Shown piece after piece: positions 7,628 to 17,200 of a stretch of 64,000 nucleotides of DNA. Under the pieces are notes generated by a model. That model made no database searches. It was not told the origin of the DNA and worked only from the letters and a program-made list of their open reading frames with translations. The position numbers were made by a program, and so were the translations under genes. The stretch is from Microbacterium sp. (GTDB lineage Bacteria; Actinomycetota; Actinomycetes; Actinomycetales; Microbacteriaceae): the NCBI RefSeq assembly GCF_017305435.1, contig NZ_JAFKIP010000003.1, positions 186,001-250,000 of the forward strand, written 5' to 3'. Within the stretch, counting starts at the first letter, position 1. Each line of letters begins with the position of its first letter.

Positions 7628-9301
7628 TCAGCACGATGCCACCTGCCCCTGCTGCTGCTGCTCCTGCTGCTCCGAGAGCGGGCCGGCGTCGCGCGGGGCC
7701 TGGGCGGGCGACGCCTGCGGGTCGTAGATGATCGGGATCGCCTGCGTGACGGATGCCTGGTCGGCGACCAGGCTCGCCAGGCCGCCCGACTCGTGGGGTC
7801 CCCGGATGCTCCGCTGCGGCGCGTCGCCGCCGACGATCCAGGTGTCCTTCGATCCGCCGCCCTGCGACGAGTTGACGACGAGCTGCCCCTCGGGGAGCGC
7901 GACCCGGGTGAGCCCGCCGGGCAGCACCCAGATGTCGTCGCCGCTGTTGACCGCGAAGGGGCGCAGGTCCGCATGCCGCGGCCGCATGCCGTCCTCCACG
8001 AGCGTCGGGATGGTCGAGAGCATGATGACGGGCTGCGCGATCCACCCGCGGGGGTCCTTGATGAGCTTCTTGCGCAGCTTCTCGAGTTCCGCGGGCGAGG
8101 CATCCGGCCCGACGACGAGCCCCTTGCCGCCGGAGCCGTCGACGGGCTTCACAACGAGCTCGTGCAGGCGGTCCAGCACCTCTTCGAGCGCCGCCGGCTC
8201 CTCGAGGCGCCACGTGTCGACGTTTCCGAGGAGGGGCTCCTCGGACAGGTAGTAGCGGATGAGGTCGGGCACGTACGTGTAGAGCAGCTTGTCGTCGGCG
8301 ACGCCGTTGCCGACCGCGTTCGCGATCGTGACGTTGCCGAGCCGTGCGGCGAGCATGAGGCCCGGCGCGCCGAGCATCGAGTCGGCACGGAATTGCAGCG
8401 GATCGAGGAAGTCGTCGTCGACGCGGCGATAGATGACGTCGACCCGCTTGGGGCCGCGCGTCGTGCGCATGAAGACCTTGCCGCCGAGGCACTGCAGGTC
8501 GCGGCCCTCGACGAGCTCGACGCCCATGAGGCGGGCGAGCAGGGTGTGCTCGAAGTAGGCCGAGTTGTAGACGCCGGGCGTGAGCACCACGACGTTCGGA
8601 TCCTCGACACCGGGCGGCGCCGAATTGCGCAGGGCGTGCAGCAGCTTGTTCGGGTAATCGCCGACCGGCTGCACCCGCATGGAGTGGAAGAGCTCGGGCA
8701 GCGTCTGCGCCATGACACGTCGGTTCGAGATGACGTAGCTCACGCCGGAGGGCACGCGCACGTTGTCCTCGAGCACGCGCATCTCGCCGTGCTCGTCGCG
8801 GATGAGGTCGATGCCGGCGACCTGGATGCGCACACCGTTGGCGGAGTGGATGCCGGCCGCCTGGCGGTAGAAGTACTGCGAACTCGCGATGAGCGCCGCC
8901 GGCAGCACGCCGTCGCGCACGCAGTACTGGTGGCCGTACGCGTCGTCGAGGAACGCCTCCAGCGCGCGCACCCGCTGCTTGACACCCGCCTCGACGCGGG
9001 ACCACTCGTCGTAGTCGATGATGCGGGGCACGGCATCCAGCGGGAACGGCCGCTCCTCACCCGCGAAGTCGAACGTCACGCCCTGTGCGAGGTACGAGCT
9101 GGCGAGCGACTCGGTGCGGCCGCGCAGCTCCTCCTGCGTGAGCTGCGCGAGCGCCTGGTACAGCTCTCGGTACGCCGCGCGGGAGGGGGCCTCCTGGCCC
9201 GCGTGCGCGGGGTGCTCGAACATCTCGTCGAACGCGGGTACGCCCGACACCGTCTTGCGCGGCGCCAGCGTGGAGCCGTAGCCGTCGAACAGATCACCCA
9301 T
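7628..9301 (-). CDS. Circularly permuted type 2 ATP-grasp protein
   Basis: A 557-residue protein of the circularly permuted ATP-grasp family. Recognisable pieces are MGDLFDGYGSTLAPRKT at the start, RVLEDNVRVPSGVSYVISNR (about 170-190), NAVGNGVADDKLLYTYVPD (about 330) and VVKPVDGSGGKGLVVGP (about 385-400, the nucleotide-binding lysine/glycine loop). Family members are predicted carboxylate-amine ligases working with alpha-E and transglutaminase proteins, which follow here. The last 35 residues are a low-complexity tail with a run of glutamines (SEQQEQQQQGQVASC), an unusual end. Transcription is probably leaderless: TAGGCT (9308-9313, minus strand) lies six bases before the ATG. Confidence 0.92.
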   Translation of the reverse strand: MGDLFDGYGSTLAPRKTVSGVPAFDEMFEHPAHAGQEAPSRAAYRELYQALAQLTQEELRGRTESLASSYLAQGVTFDFAGEERPFPLDAVPRIIDYDEWSRVEAGVKQRVRALEAFLDDAYGHQYCVRDGVLPAALIASSQYFYRQAAGIHSANGVRIQVAGIDLIRDEHGEMRVLEDNVRVPSGVSYVISNRRVMAQTLPELFHSMRVQPVGDYPNKLLHALRNSAPPGVEDPNVVVLTPGVYNSAYFEHTLLARLMGVELVEGRDLQCLGGKVFMRTTRGPKRVDVIYRRVDDDFLDPLQFRADSMLGAPGLMLAARLGNVTIANAVGNGVADDKLLYTYVPDLIRYYLSEEPLLGNVDTWRLEEPAALEEVLDRLHELVVKPVDGSGGKGLVVGPDASPAELEKLRKKLIKDPRGWIAQPVIMLSTIPTLVEDGMRPRHADLRPFAVNSGDDIWVLPGGLTRVALPEGQLVVNSSQGGGSKDTWIVGGDAPQRSIRGPHESGGLASLVADQASVTQAIPIIYDPQASPAQAPRDAGPLSEQQEQQQQGQVASC

Positions 9302-9307
9302 GCAGTG

Positions 9308-9405
9308 AGCCTAGTCGCGGGCGTGTTTCCAGAGTGTGTCGGATGCCCCGGCATCCCTCGTTCGCACGAGACCCCCACCCCGCACACGCCGGACGGTCGT
9401 AGGCT
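9308..9405. promoter_or_regulatory. Divergent leaderless promoters with identical TAGGCT -10 boxes
   Basis: On the minus strand TAGGCT (9308-9313) is six bases before the ATP-grasp ATG. On the plus strand TAGGCT (9400-9405) is six bases before the oxidoreductase ATG at 9412. Neither gene has a Shine-Dalgarno sequence, and the spacing leaves room only for a transcript that begins at or near the start codon. Confidence 0.6.
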
Positions 9406-9411
9406 CCGCAC

Positions 9412-10980
9412 ATGGACACCGACAGCGCCGCCGCTCCGGCGCACCTCGGCGCGCTCGCGGGCGTCGCGGCGGTGACGCTCGGGGCGGGGCTGGGTGAACT
9501 CACCGCCCTCGCCATCACGCCGTCGTCGAGCCCGGTCGCCTCGATCGGCGGCGCGCTGATCGACGCCGCTCCGGCGTGGGCGAAGGACGCCGCGATCTCG
9601 CTCTTCGGCACGAACGATAAAGCGGCCCTGCTCACCGGGATCGCGATCGCCCTGTTCGCGGTCGCGTGCGCCGCCGGGTGGCTCGAGCTGCGCCGCCCGC
9701 CGTGGGGGCGTGTCGCCGCCCTCGCTCTCGGTGCGGTCGGCGTGGCCGCCGCTCTGACGCGCGCCCAGGCATCCCCGATCTGGGCTGTGCCGTCGGTGGT
9801 CGCCGGCGTCGCCGCCGCGCTGATCCTGGGCGCGCTCGCGCGACGCGCGCGCGGCACCGCCCGTGCGGTGAGCCCGGCGACCCCGGTAGCCGGTGCCGAT
9901 CCGGACGGCCGCGGCGCCGATCGCCGGACGTTTCTCCTCTGGTCGGGCGTCGCGACCGTCGCGGGGGCGATCGCACTCGTCGGCGGCGGGATCGTGCGCG
10001 CGAGCAGCCAGGCGGCGTCGGCGGTGCGTGCCGCGGTCCGCCTGCCGCAGCCCGTCGCGACGGTCGCGGTCCCCGCGGCTGCGGAGCTCGGCATCCCCGG
10101 CCTCGCCCCGTACGTGACCCCGAACGAGAGCTTCTACCGCATCGACACGGCGCTGGTCGTGCCGCAGATCGACCCCGCCGACTGGCGGCTGCGCATCCAC
10201 GGACTCGTCGCGCACGAGGTGACGCTCACGTGGGACGAGCTGCTCGCCCTCCCGCTCGAGGAGAGCGTGACGACGCTCGCGTGCGTCTCGAACGACGTCG
10301 GGGGCGACCTCATCTCGAACGCCGTGTGGCTGGGTTACCCGATCCGCGCGCTCCTCGCCCGTGCGGAGCCGGCCGCCGACGCCGACATGGTGCTCTCGAC
10401 GTCGATCGACGGGTTCACGGCATCCACTCCCCTCGACGTGCTCACCGACGACCGCGCGGCGATCCTCGCGGTCGGGATGAACGGCGAGCCGCTGCCGGCG
10501 GAGCACGGCTTCCCCGTGCGGATGGTCGTGCCGGGCCTGTACGGCTACGTCTCGGCGACGAAGTGGGTCGTGGATCTCGAGGTGACCCGCTTCGCGGACG
10601 CGACGGCGTACTGGACCGATCGCGGATGGTCGCCGCGCGGCCCCGTGAAGCTCGAGTCACGCATCGACGTGCCGCGCGCGGGAACGGCGGTGGATGCCGG
10701 TGACGCGGTCATCGCGGGCGTCGCCTGGCAGCAGCACGTCGGCGTCGCCGGCGTCGAGGTGCAGGTCGACGACGGGGAGTGGCAGGCCGCGACGCTCGCG
10801 TCGGCCGTCTCGGGCGACACCTGGGTGCAATGGTCGCTGCCCTGGCGGGCGACGAGCGGCATCCACACCCTCCGCTGCCGCGCGATCTCGGCGACCGGTG
10901 AGACGCAGACCTCGACCGTCACGGGGGTCGTCCCCGACGGCGCGACCGGGTGGCACGAGGTGCGGGTCCAGGTCGCCTGA
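9412..10980 (+). CDS. Membrane-anchored molybdopterin-dependent oxidoreductase (sulfite oxidase family)
   Basis: A 522-residue protein. Residues 10-150 hold three to four hydrophobic segments, and a further one (TFLLWSGVATVAGAIALVGG) near residue 180 is preceded by DRRTF, resembling an RR export/anchor motif. The catalytic part (about 225-430) is the sulfite-oxidase/YedY fold: VTLTWDELLALP, TTLACVSNDVGG with the molybdenum-ligating Cys291, and PGLYGYVSATKWVVDLEVT. A C-terminal Ig-like dimerisation domain follows (DVPRAGTAVDAGDAVIAGVAWQ onward). The enzyme probably faces outside the membrane and uses membrane electron carriers; the substrate is unknown, and oxidised methionine residues or sulfite-like compounds are family precedents. 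It stands alone as a transcription unit. Confidence 0.9.
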   Translation: MDTDSAAAPAHLGALAGVAAVTLGAGLGELTALAITPSSSPVASIGGALIDAAPAWAKDAAISLFGTNDKAALLTGIAIALFAVACAAGWLELRRPPWGRVAALALGAVGVAAALTRAQASPIWAVPSVVAGVAAALILGALARRARGTARAVSPATPVAGADPDGRGADRRTFLLWSGVATVAGAIALVGGGIVRASSQAASAVRAAVRLPQPVATVAVPAAAELGIPGLAPYVTPNESFYRIDTALVVPQIDPADWRLRIHGLVAHEVTLTWDELLALPLEESVTTLACVSNDVGGDLISNAVWLGYPIRALLARAEPAADADMVLSTSIDGFTASTPLDVLTDDRAAILAVGMNGEPLPAEHGFPVRMVVPGLYGYVSATKWVVDLEVTRFADATAYWTDRGWSPRGPVKLESRIDVPRAGTAVDAGDAVIAGVAWQQHVGVAGVEVQVDDGEWQAATLASAVSGDTWVQWSLPWRATSGIHTLRCRAISATGETQTSTVTGVVPDGATGWHEVRVQVA

Positions 10981-11006
10981 CCCGCACGCGGGCGCAGCGG
11001 GGCGGG

Positions 11007-12224
11007 TCAGCCGGCGAGCACCAGGCGCAGCTGCTCGACGGCCCAGTCGAGCTCGGTCGCGCGGACGACGAGGGGCGGCGCGATGCGGATCGTCTGACCG
11101 TGCGTGTCCTTCACGAGCACGCCGCGGGCGAGCAGCTTCTCGGCGATCTCACGCCCCGTGCCGACGGCCGGGTCGATGTCGACGCCCGCCCAGAGGCCCG
11201 CGACGCGGATGCCGGTGACCCCGGCTCCCACGAGCGCGCCGAGCGCCCCCTCGAGGTGCTCCCCAAGGGCCTGCGCGCGCGTCTGGAACTCTCCGGAGGA
11301 GAGCATGTCGACGATCTGCCGCCCGACGGCGCAGGCGAGCGGGTTGCCGCCGAACGTCGATCCGTGCTCGCCGGGTCGGATGACCCCGAGCACGTCGGCG
11401 TCCGCCACGACGGCCGACAGCGGCACGATGCCGCCGCCGAGCGCCTTGCCGAGAAGGTACACGTCGGGGACGACACCCTCCCGGTCGCACGCGAACGTGG
11501 TGCCGACGCGCGCGAGGCCCGACTGGATCTCGTCGGCGATGAAGAGGACGTTCCTCTCGTCGCAGACCTCGCGGATGCGCCGCAGGTACCCCTCGGGCGG
11601 GATCACCACGCCCGCCTCGCCCTGGATCGGCTCGACGAGCACCGCCGCGGTGTTCTCGTCGATCGCGGCGGCGATGACCTCGGCATCCCCGTACGGCACC
11701 GACACGAAGCCGGGCGTGAAGGGGCCGAACCCGTCGCGCGCCTGCGGATCGTCGCTGAAGCTCACGATCGTCGTCGTACGACCGTGGAAGTTGCCGTCGG
11801 CGACGACGATCTTCGCTGCGCCGGCCGGCACGCCCTTCACCCGGTACGCCCACGCGCGCGCGACCTTGATGCCGGTCTCGACGGCCTCGGCGCCCGTGTT
11901 CATCGGGAGCACCATCTCCTTGCCGCAGAGTTCCGCGAGCGCCGCGGCGAACGGCCCGAGCTGGTCGTTGTGGAAGGCCCGGCTCGTGAGCGTCACGCGC
12001 CCCAGCTGCGCCGTCGCAGCGGCGACGAGCGCAGGATGCCGGTGACCGAAGTTCAGCGCCGAGTAGGCCGAGAGGAGGTCGAGGTAGCGCTTGCCCACGG
12101 CATCCGTCACCCAGGCCCCTTCGCCGTGCGCGACGACGACCGGGAGCGGGTGGTAGTTGTGCGCGACGTGCGCCTCCTCCGCCCGGATGAAGTCCGCGGT
12201 GAGGTCGTCGGAGGCCGGGGTCAT
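11007..12224 (-). CDS. rocD: Ornithine aminotransferase
   Basis: A 405-residue class III PLP aminotransferase. It starts at the ATG overlapping the stop of the upstream hydrolase (ATGA). NYHPLPVVVAHGEGAWV and SALNFGHRHP near residues 25-70 are typical of ornithine-oxo-acid transaminases. FIADEIQSGLARVG carries the PLP-binding aspartate, and LLGKALGGGIVPLSAVVA the Schiff-base lysine. It converts ornithine and 2-oxoglutarate to glutamate-5-semialdehyde and glutamate; the semialdehyde is the substrate of the PutA dehydrogenase encoded 2 kb away. Coupling to the dimethylargininase-like gene suggests catabolism of arginine derivatives. Confidence 0.92.
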   Translation of the reverse strand: MTPASDDLTADFIRAEEAHVAHNYHPLPVVVAHGEGAWVTDAVGKRYLDLLSAYSALNFGHRHPALVAAATAQLGRVTLTSRAFHNDQLGPFAAALAELCGKEMVLPMNTGAEAVETGIKVARAWAYRVKGVPAGAAKIVVADGNFHGRTTTIVSFSDDPQARDGFGPFTPGFVSVPYGDAEVIAAAIDENTAAVLVEPIQGEAGVVIPPEGYLRRIREVCDERNVLFIADEIQSGLARVGTTFACDREGVVPDVYLLGKALGGGIVPLSAVVADADVLGVIRPGEHGSTFGGNPLACAVGRQIVDMLSSGEFQTRAQALGEHLEGALGALVGAGVTGIRVAGLWAGVDIDPAVGTGREIAEKLLARGVLVKDTHGQTIRIAPPLVVRATELDWAVEQLRLVLAG

Positions 12225-13105
12225 GACTTTCCTCGCAGTTCGAGTGTGCAGCACTTGATGCCGCCGCCGCCGAGCAGCAGCTCGGACAGGTCGACGAGAA
12301 CGGGGTTATAGCCGCGTTCGCGCAGCTGGGCTTGGAAGCCCGTCGCGCGCGGCGAGACGAAGACGTTGCGGCCGTCGGATGCCGAGTTGAGACCGAACAC
12401 GGCGCCGTCCGCGTCGGATACCAGGATCGCGTCGGGGTAGCGCTCGGCGAGGATGCGGCGCGACTCGTCGTCGAACGCGGTGGGCAGGTAGGCGATGTTC
12501 GCCTTCTCGACGCCTCCGGGGCCCTCCACGGGATCGAGCACCGAGATCGCGGTGTCGAGGTGATAGAAGCGCGGGTCGATGAGGCGCAGCGAGACGACCT
12601 CGCGCCCGAACACCTCGGCGACCTCGCGGTGGCTGTCGCCGACGGAGCGGAAGCCCGTGCCCGCGAGGATCACGTCGCCCACGAGCAGGAAGTCGCCTTC
12701 CCCCTCCTGGATCTCGACGGGCTCCACGACCTCGAGTCCGTGGCGGGCGAACCAGTCCATGAACGGGCGCTCCTCACCGCGGCGCTCCTCGACACGGAAG
12801 CGCACGCCGAGCGCCGTCCCATCGATGACGAACCCGCCGTTGGCCGTGTAGACCATGTCGGGAAGGCCCGGAACGGGATCGATGAGCTCGACGTCGTGGC
12901 CGAGGGCGACGTAGGTGTCGTAGAGCGTCTGCCACTGCGCGAGCGCCGTGGCCGTGTCGGTGGGGTTCTGCGGCTCCATCCATGGGTTGATCGTGTAGCT
13001 CACCGTGAAGTGCTCCGGCCGGCACATCAGATAACGGCGGTGCTGCGCGATGCGCTCGGGTGCGGGGTGCGCGGCCGCGGCCGTCGACTCCGGAGAGGTG
13101 GACAT
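12221..13105 (-). CDS. Dimethylargininase-like amidino hydrolase
   Basis: A 294-residue member of the DDAH/arginine deiminase superfamily. RYLMCRPEHFTVSYTINPWM and VYTANGGFVIDG near residues 25-90 are conserved in actinobacterial DDAH-like proteins. FYHLDTAISVLD supplies the catalytic histidine, and GIKCCTLEL near the end the nucleophilic cysteine (Cys285 or Cys286). Such enzymes hydrolyse N-methylated arginine or related guanidino compounds to citrulline-type products. The start at 13105 is preceded by AGAGGAG. The gene is the first of a two-gene operon with ornithine aminotransferase; the exact substrate (methylarginine, arginine or another guanidine) cannot be told from sequence. Confidence 0.85.
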   Translation of the reverse strand: MSTSPESTAAAAHPAPERIAQHRRYLMCRPEHFTVSYTINPWMEPQNPTDTATALAQWQTLYDTYVALGHDVELIDPVPGLPDMVYTANGGFVIDGTALGVRFRVEERRGEERPFMDWFARHGLEVVEPVEIQEGEGDFLLVGDVILAGTGFRSVGDSHREVAEVFGREVVSLRLIDPRFYHLDTAISVLDPVEGPGGVEKANIAYLPTAFDDESRRILAERYPDAILVSDADGAVFGLNSASDGRNVFVSPRATGFQAQLRERGYNPVLVDLSELLLGGGGIKCCTLELRGKS

Positions 13106-13306
13106 CTCGCTCCTCTTGTCCTCGTCTGCTTCCCCGGGTGTGAGTCCCAGGGCGTGGATCCCAGGCGGCGGACGCTGTCCAGAGGCCCGTCGACGCTCGA
13201 ATCGACCGTGGGTGCGGCGAGGAGAGGTCGGGGCGGGCACGCCGGCATCCATTCTGCCAGACGGGGCCTATCGGGCGCGGAGCGGTGGAGAGTAGGTTTC
13301 TTCTGC

Positions 13307-14041
13307 ATGGGGCGTCGCTCGGGAGACGAGACCCGCGCACTGTTGCTGCGGGTGGGGATGCAGATGCTGCTGGAGCGTGGGGTCTCGGCCGGCGTCCAGC
13401 ACATCCGCCTGCAGGAGGTGCTGCGACGGGCGGGTCTCACGACGGGCGCGGCGTACCGCCTGTGGGGCGACCAGGAGGATTACCAGCGCGACCTCGCCGT
13501 CTCGATGGTGCAGCTGCGTCTGAGCGGCCCCGCGGATTACGTCCGCACGGCGGTCGACGACCTCATCGCGTCGGGCGCCCCGGGCGACGACGTCATCCGC
13601 GCCGCTGCGCAGGCGCACGTGCGCGCCACGGTCGCCGATGCCGACGCGGACGACCCGACGACCGTCCTCGACACACAGCAGTTCCTGATCTCGCTCGCGC
13701 TGCGCACGACGGCGCAGACGTGGCCGGAACTGCGGGATGCCGCGAACGAACGCCACCGCGAGTCCATTGCGGCGTTCGCGGAGTTCTACGCGTATCTGAT
13801 GGAGGCGTACGGGCTGCGGATGAAGTCGCCGCTGACGATCACCGACTTCACGGAGGCGATGGCGGCGATGGGCGAGGGGTTCGCGATCCGCGCGCTCGAA
13901 GGCCTGGAGCACCCGCGGTACGAGTCCACCAACGGCGACGAGATCCCGGCCGGCGAGTGGACGCTGTTCGCCCTGGGCGTGCGCGCGCTCGTCAACGAGT
14001 TCATGACGGCAGTCCCCGCCGGCGCCGAGACCGCCCGCTGA
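13307..14041 (+). CDS. TetR-like transcriptional regulator
   Basis: A 244-residue protein. TRALLLRVGMQMLLERGVS, VQHIRLQEVLRRAGLTTGAA and YRLWGDQEDYQRDLAVSM form a TetR-type helix-turn-helix, with YRLW in place of the more usual YxHF. The C-terminal domain is helical and specific to the protein. Transcription is likely leaderless, with TAGGTT (13293-13298) eight bases before the ATG. It is divergent from the dimethylargininase/ornithine aminotransferase operon with about 200 bases between, and convergent with putA, so it may regulate arginine-derivative use; this is inferred from position. Confidence 0.8.
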   Translation: MGRRSGDETRALLLRVGMQMLLERGVSAGVQHIRLQEVLRRAGLTTGAAYRLWGDQEDYQRDLAVSMVQLRLSGPADYVRTAVDDLIASGAPGDDVIRAAAQAHVRATVADADADDPTTVLDTQQFLISLALRTTAQTWPELRDAANERHRESIAAFAEFYAYLMEAYGLRMKSPLTITDFTEAMAAMGEGFAIRALEGLEHPRYESTNGDEIPAGEWTLFALGVRALVNEFMTAVPAGAETAR

Positions 14042-14212
14042 CGACACGGGCGGGAGCTCTGGAGCCGAGTACCCCCAACCCCAGAGCGACACTCCCCCCG
14101 GTGTGTCAAACGACAGCGGACGAGTGGCTCCGCGATGCGGTCGTCCTCTTGTCGCCATCGGCGCTCCCCAGATGCGCCACTCACATGCTGACTCGCCCCG
14201 AACGTGCGCGCC

Positions 14213-14267
14213 AGAAAGATAAGTTCTTTCTTTCGGCGGCGGTTTGATGGATGCCATCCATCAAACC
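14213..14267. terminator. Two stem-loops between convergent tetR and putA genes
   Basis: AGAAAGA (14213-14219) pairs with TCTTTCT (14225-14231) over a 5-base loop. GGTTTGATGGAT (14241-14252) pairs perfectly with ATCCATCAAACC (14256-14267) over a GCC loop. The second hairpin ends eight bases before the putA stop codon. Both are AT-rich for this genome. They probably end transcription from both sides; no long T-run is present, as is common in actinobacteria. Confidence 0.65.
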
Positions 14268-14274
14268 GATGAGC

Positions 14275-17200
14275 TCAGATGACCGCCTCGCTCCAGTGGT
14301 CGGGGTTGCCGAAGCGGTGCGCCGTGATCGACACGGACTGCTCATGGAGGAAGGGCAGCAGCTCGATGCGCCCCGCGGTCGTGACCTCGTTCGCGTACAC
14401 CGCGAGGTCGGGGTCGCCGGCGGTCGCGGCGGCGAGCGCATCCTGCAGCGTCACCGACGCGTGGGGCGAGCCCGCTCGCCCGACGATCCGCACCCGCCCG
14501 GTGCCCCCCGCGTCGCGCTCGTGGCGCACGCGCGTGATCCACTCATCATCCGTCTCGATGAAGACGGGCACATCGAGCTCGCCCAGCGCACGGCGCACCG
14601 GGCCCGGAAGGCCCACCGGAGCGCTCAGGCTGAACCCCCCTCCCGCACGCACGCCCGCGACGACGACGCGGAGGACCGACTGCCACGTGGCATCCCCGGT
14701 CGCCCGCACCGCCACCGGGACCGGCCGGTAGCGGAAGAGGTTCCGCTCTACACCGAGCCTCGAGACGTCCCGCACCCGGCCGAACTCGCGATCCCACACG
14801 ACGGCGTCCGACAGCGCTCCCCGGCGCAGCCATTCGAAGCTCTCGTAGTCGAGGGAGGGCTGGGCGGCCTCGATGAGGTCGGTGATGCGCGTGTCGAGCC
14901 CGCGCAGGTGCAGCGTCGACGAGGGTGCTCCGCCCGACGTGGCCCGCCACGAGCCGAGCCCCACGAGGTAGTTCGGGCCGCCCGCCTTCGTCCCCGCGCC
15001 GACCGAGGAGCGCTTCCAGCCCCCGAACGGCTGACGCTGCACGATCGCGCCCGTGATGCCGCGATTGACGTAGAGGTTTCCGGCCTGCACCTCGTCGAGC
15101 CAGAGCTCGAGATCGGCCGGATCCTGCGTGTAGAGGCCCGCCGTCAGTCCATAGGCGACGGCGTTCTGCAGCTCGATCGCCTCCGCGAGCGACGACGCAT
15201 GCAGGACGCCCATGACGGGTCCGAAGAATTCCTCCAGGTGCATACGTGAGCCGGGCTTCACCCCCGTGCGGATGCCGGGGCGCCAGAGCCGTTCGGCATA
15301 CTCGGCGGGCGCGTCCTCGACGAGGCGCGGCTCGACGAGCCACTGCTCGCCCTCATCGAGCGTCGTGAGCGCCCATGCGAGCTTGCCCCGCGGGGGTTCG
15401 ATGACCGGGCCTACCTCACTGCGCGGGTCGGAGGGCGGCCCGACGCGGAGCGACTCGGTGGCATCCACCAGCTGCCGCGCGAAGCGCGCGGAGCGCGCGA
15501 CGGGACCCACGAGGATCGCGAGGGACGCCGCCGAGCACTTCTGGCCGGCGTGGCCGAAGGCGCTCTTCACGAGGTCGGATGCCGCGAGGTCGAGATCGGC
15601 CGAGGGCATGACGATCATGGCGTTCTTGCCGCTCGTCTCGGCGAGGAGCGGCAGGTCGGCACGCCACGAGCGGAAGAGCGCCGCGGTCTCCCACGATCCG
15701 GTGAGGATGACGCGGTCGACACCCTCGTGCGCGATGAGCTGGCGTCCGAGCCCGCCCTCGTCGATGTCGACGAGGGCCAGGATGTCGCGCGGGATGCCGG
15801 CGTCGTCGAGCGCCGCCCAGATCGCCTCCGCGACGACGGCGGCGCACCGGCGCGCCTGAGGGGCCGGCTTGAACACGACGCCCGAACCGGCCGCGAGTGC
15901 TGCGAGGACGCCGCCCGCCGGGATCGCGATGGGGAAGTTCCACGGCGGCGTCACGACCGTGAGGCGCGCGGGCACGAAGACGGCGCCGGGCACGCGATCG
16001 AGCTCCTTCGCGGTCGCGGCGTAGTAATCGGCGAAGTCGACCGCCTCGCTCACCTCGACGTCGGCCTCGGCGAAGACCTTGCCCGTCTCGGATGCCGCGA
16101 CCTCGATGAGCTCGCCGCGGCGCGTCTCGAGCGCCCGGGCGACGGCCTGGAGCACCGCGCTGCGCTCGACGGCGGGGCGCGCGCCCCACTCCTCGGCCGC
16201 CCCGCGCACGCGCTGCACGACCGTGTCGAGAACATCCTCGGCGTCCAACCGGGCGGCGGCGATCGTGTCGTCTCCCGCTGTCGAGGTCTCGACGCGCGCG
16301 AGGATCTCGGCGGACCACACCCGGTTGGCGGGGAGGGCGGGGTCGCTGTCCGGCGCATTGGCGAAGCCGGCGGCTCCGGATGCCACGGCACTCGACTCAC
16401 GCGCGGAGAACACCGCCGTCTCCACCCAGTCGTCGCCGAAGCCGGCGGGCTCTGCGACGTCGTCGTCCTCGCTGCGCGCGGCTGCGCGCGCGATCGACAG
16501 GACCGCCTGCGTGAGGTCGCCGTCTTCGGCGCCGGGACGCGTGAGCGACGGCGCGGCGGGCGCCGGCGCCGCGGTGCGATCCTGGCGGCGGTTCGGCCCG
16601 ACGGGGAGCGACGGGTCGTGCGCGCGTTCCACGGACGCGAGGAACCGGTCGCGCTCGCGCGCGAACATCGCCTCGTCGCTCGAGAGCTCGAAGACCGCGG
16701 AGAGGAAGTTGTCGCTCGAAGCGTTCTCTTCGAGCCGCCGTACGAGGTAGCTGATCGCGACGTCGAACTCGTCGGGCCGCACCACGGGGACGTAGACGAG
16801 GACGTGACCGACCTCGCGCGCGACGGCGTCGACCTGGCCCTGGGCCATGCCGAGCAGCATCTCGAACTCGAGGTCGGGGCGGACGCCCCGCTCCCCCGCG
16901 AGCAGCCACGCGTATGCGATGTCGAAGAGGTTGTGGCCGGCGACGCCGATCCGCACCGCGCGGGTGTGGGCGGGCTGCAGCGCCTCATCGAGGCAGCGCA
17001 GGTACGAGGCATCCGAGTCGAGCTTCGACGCGTGCGTCGCCTGCTCCCAGCCGTGCATGACGGCATCCACGTGCTCCATCGCGAGGTTCGCGCCCTTCAC
17101 CAGCCGCACCTTGATGCCCGCGCCCCCGGCGTCGACGCGCTCCTGCGCCCACGCGGTGAGCTGCCGGAGGGCGGGGAGGGCGTCGGGGAGGTACGCCTGC

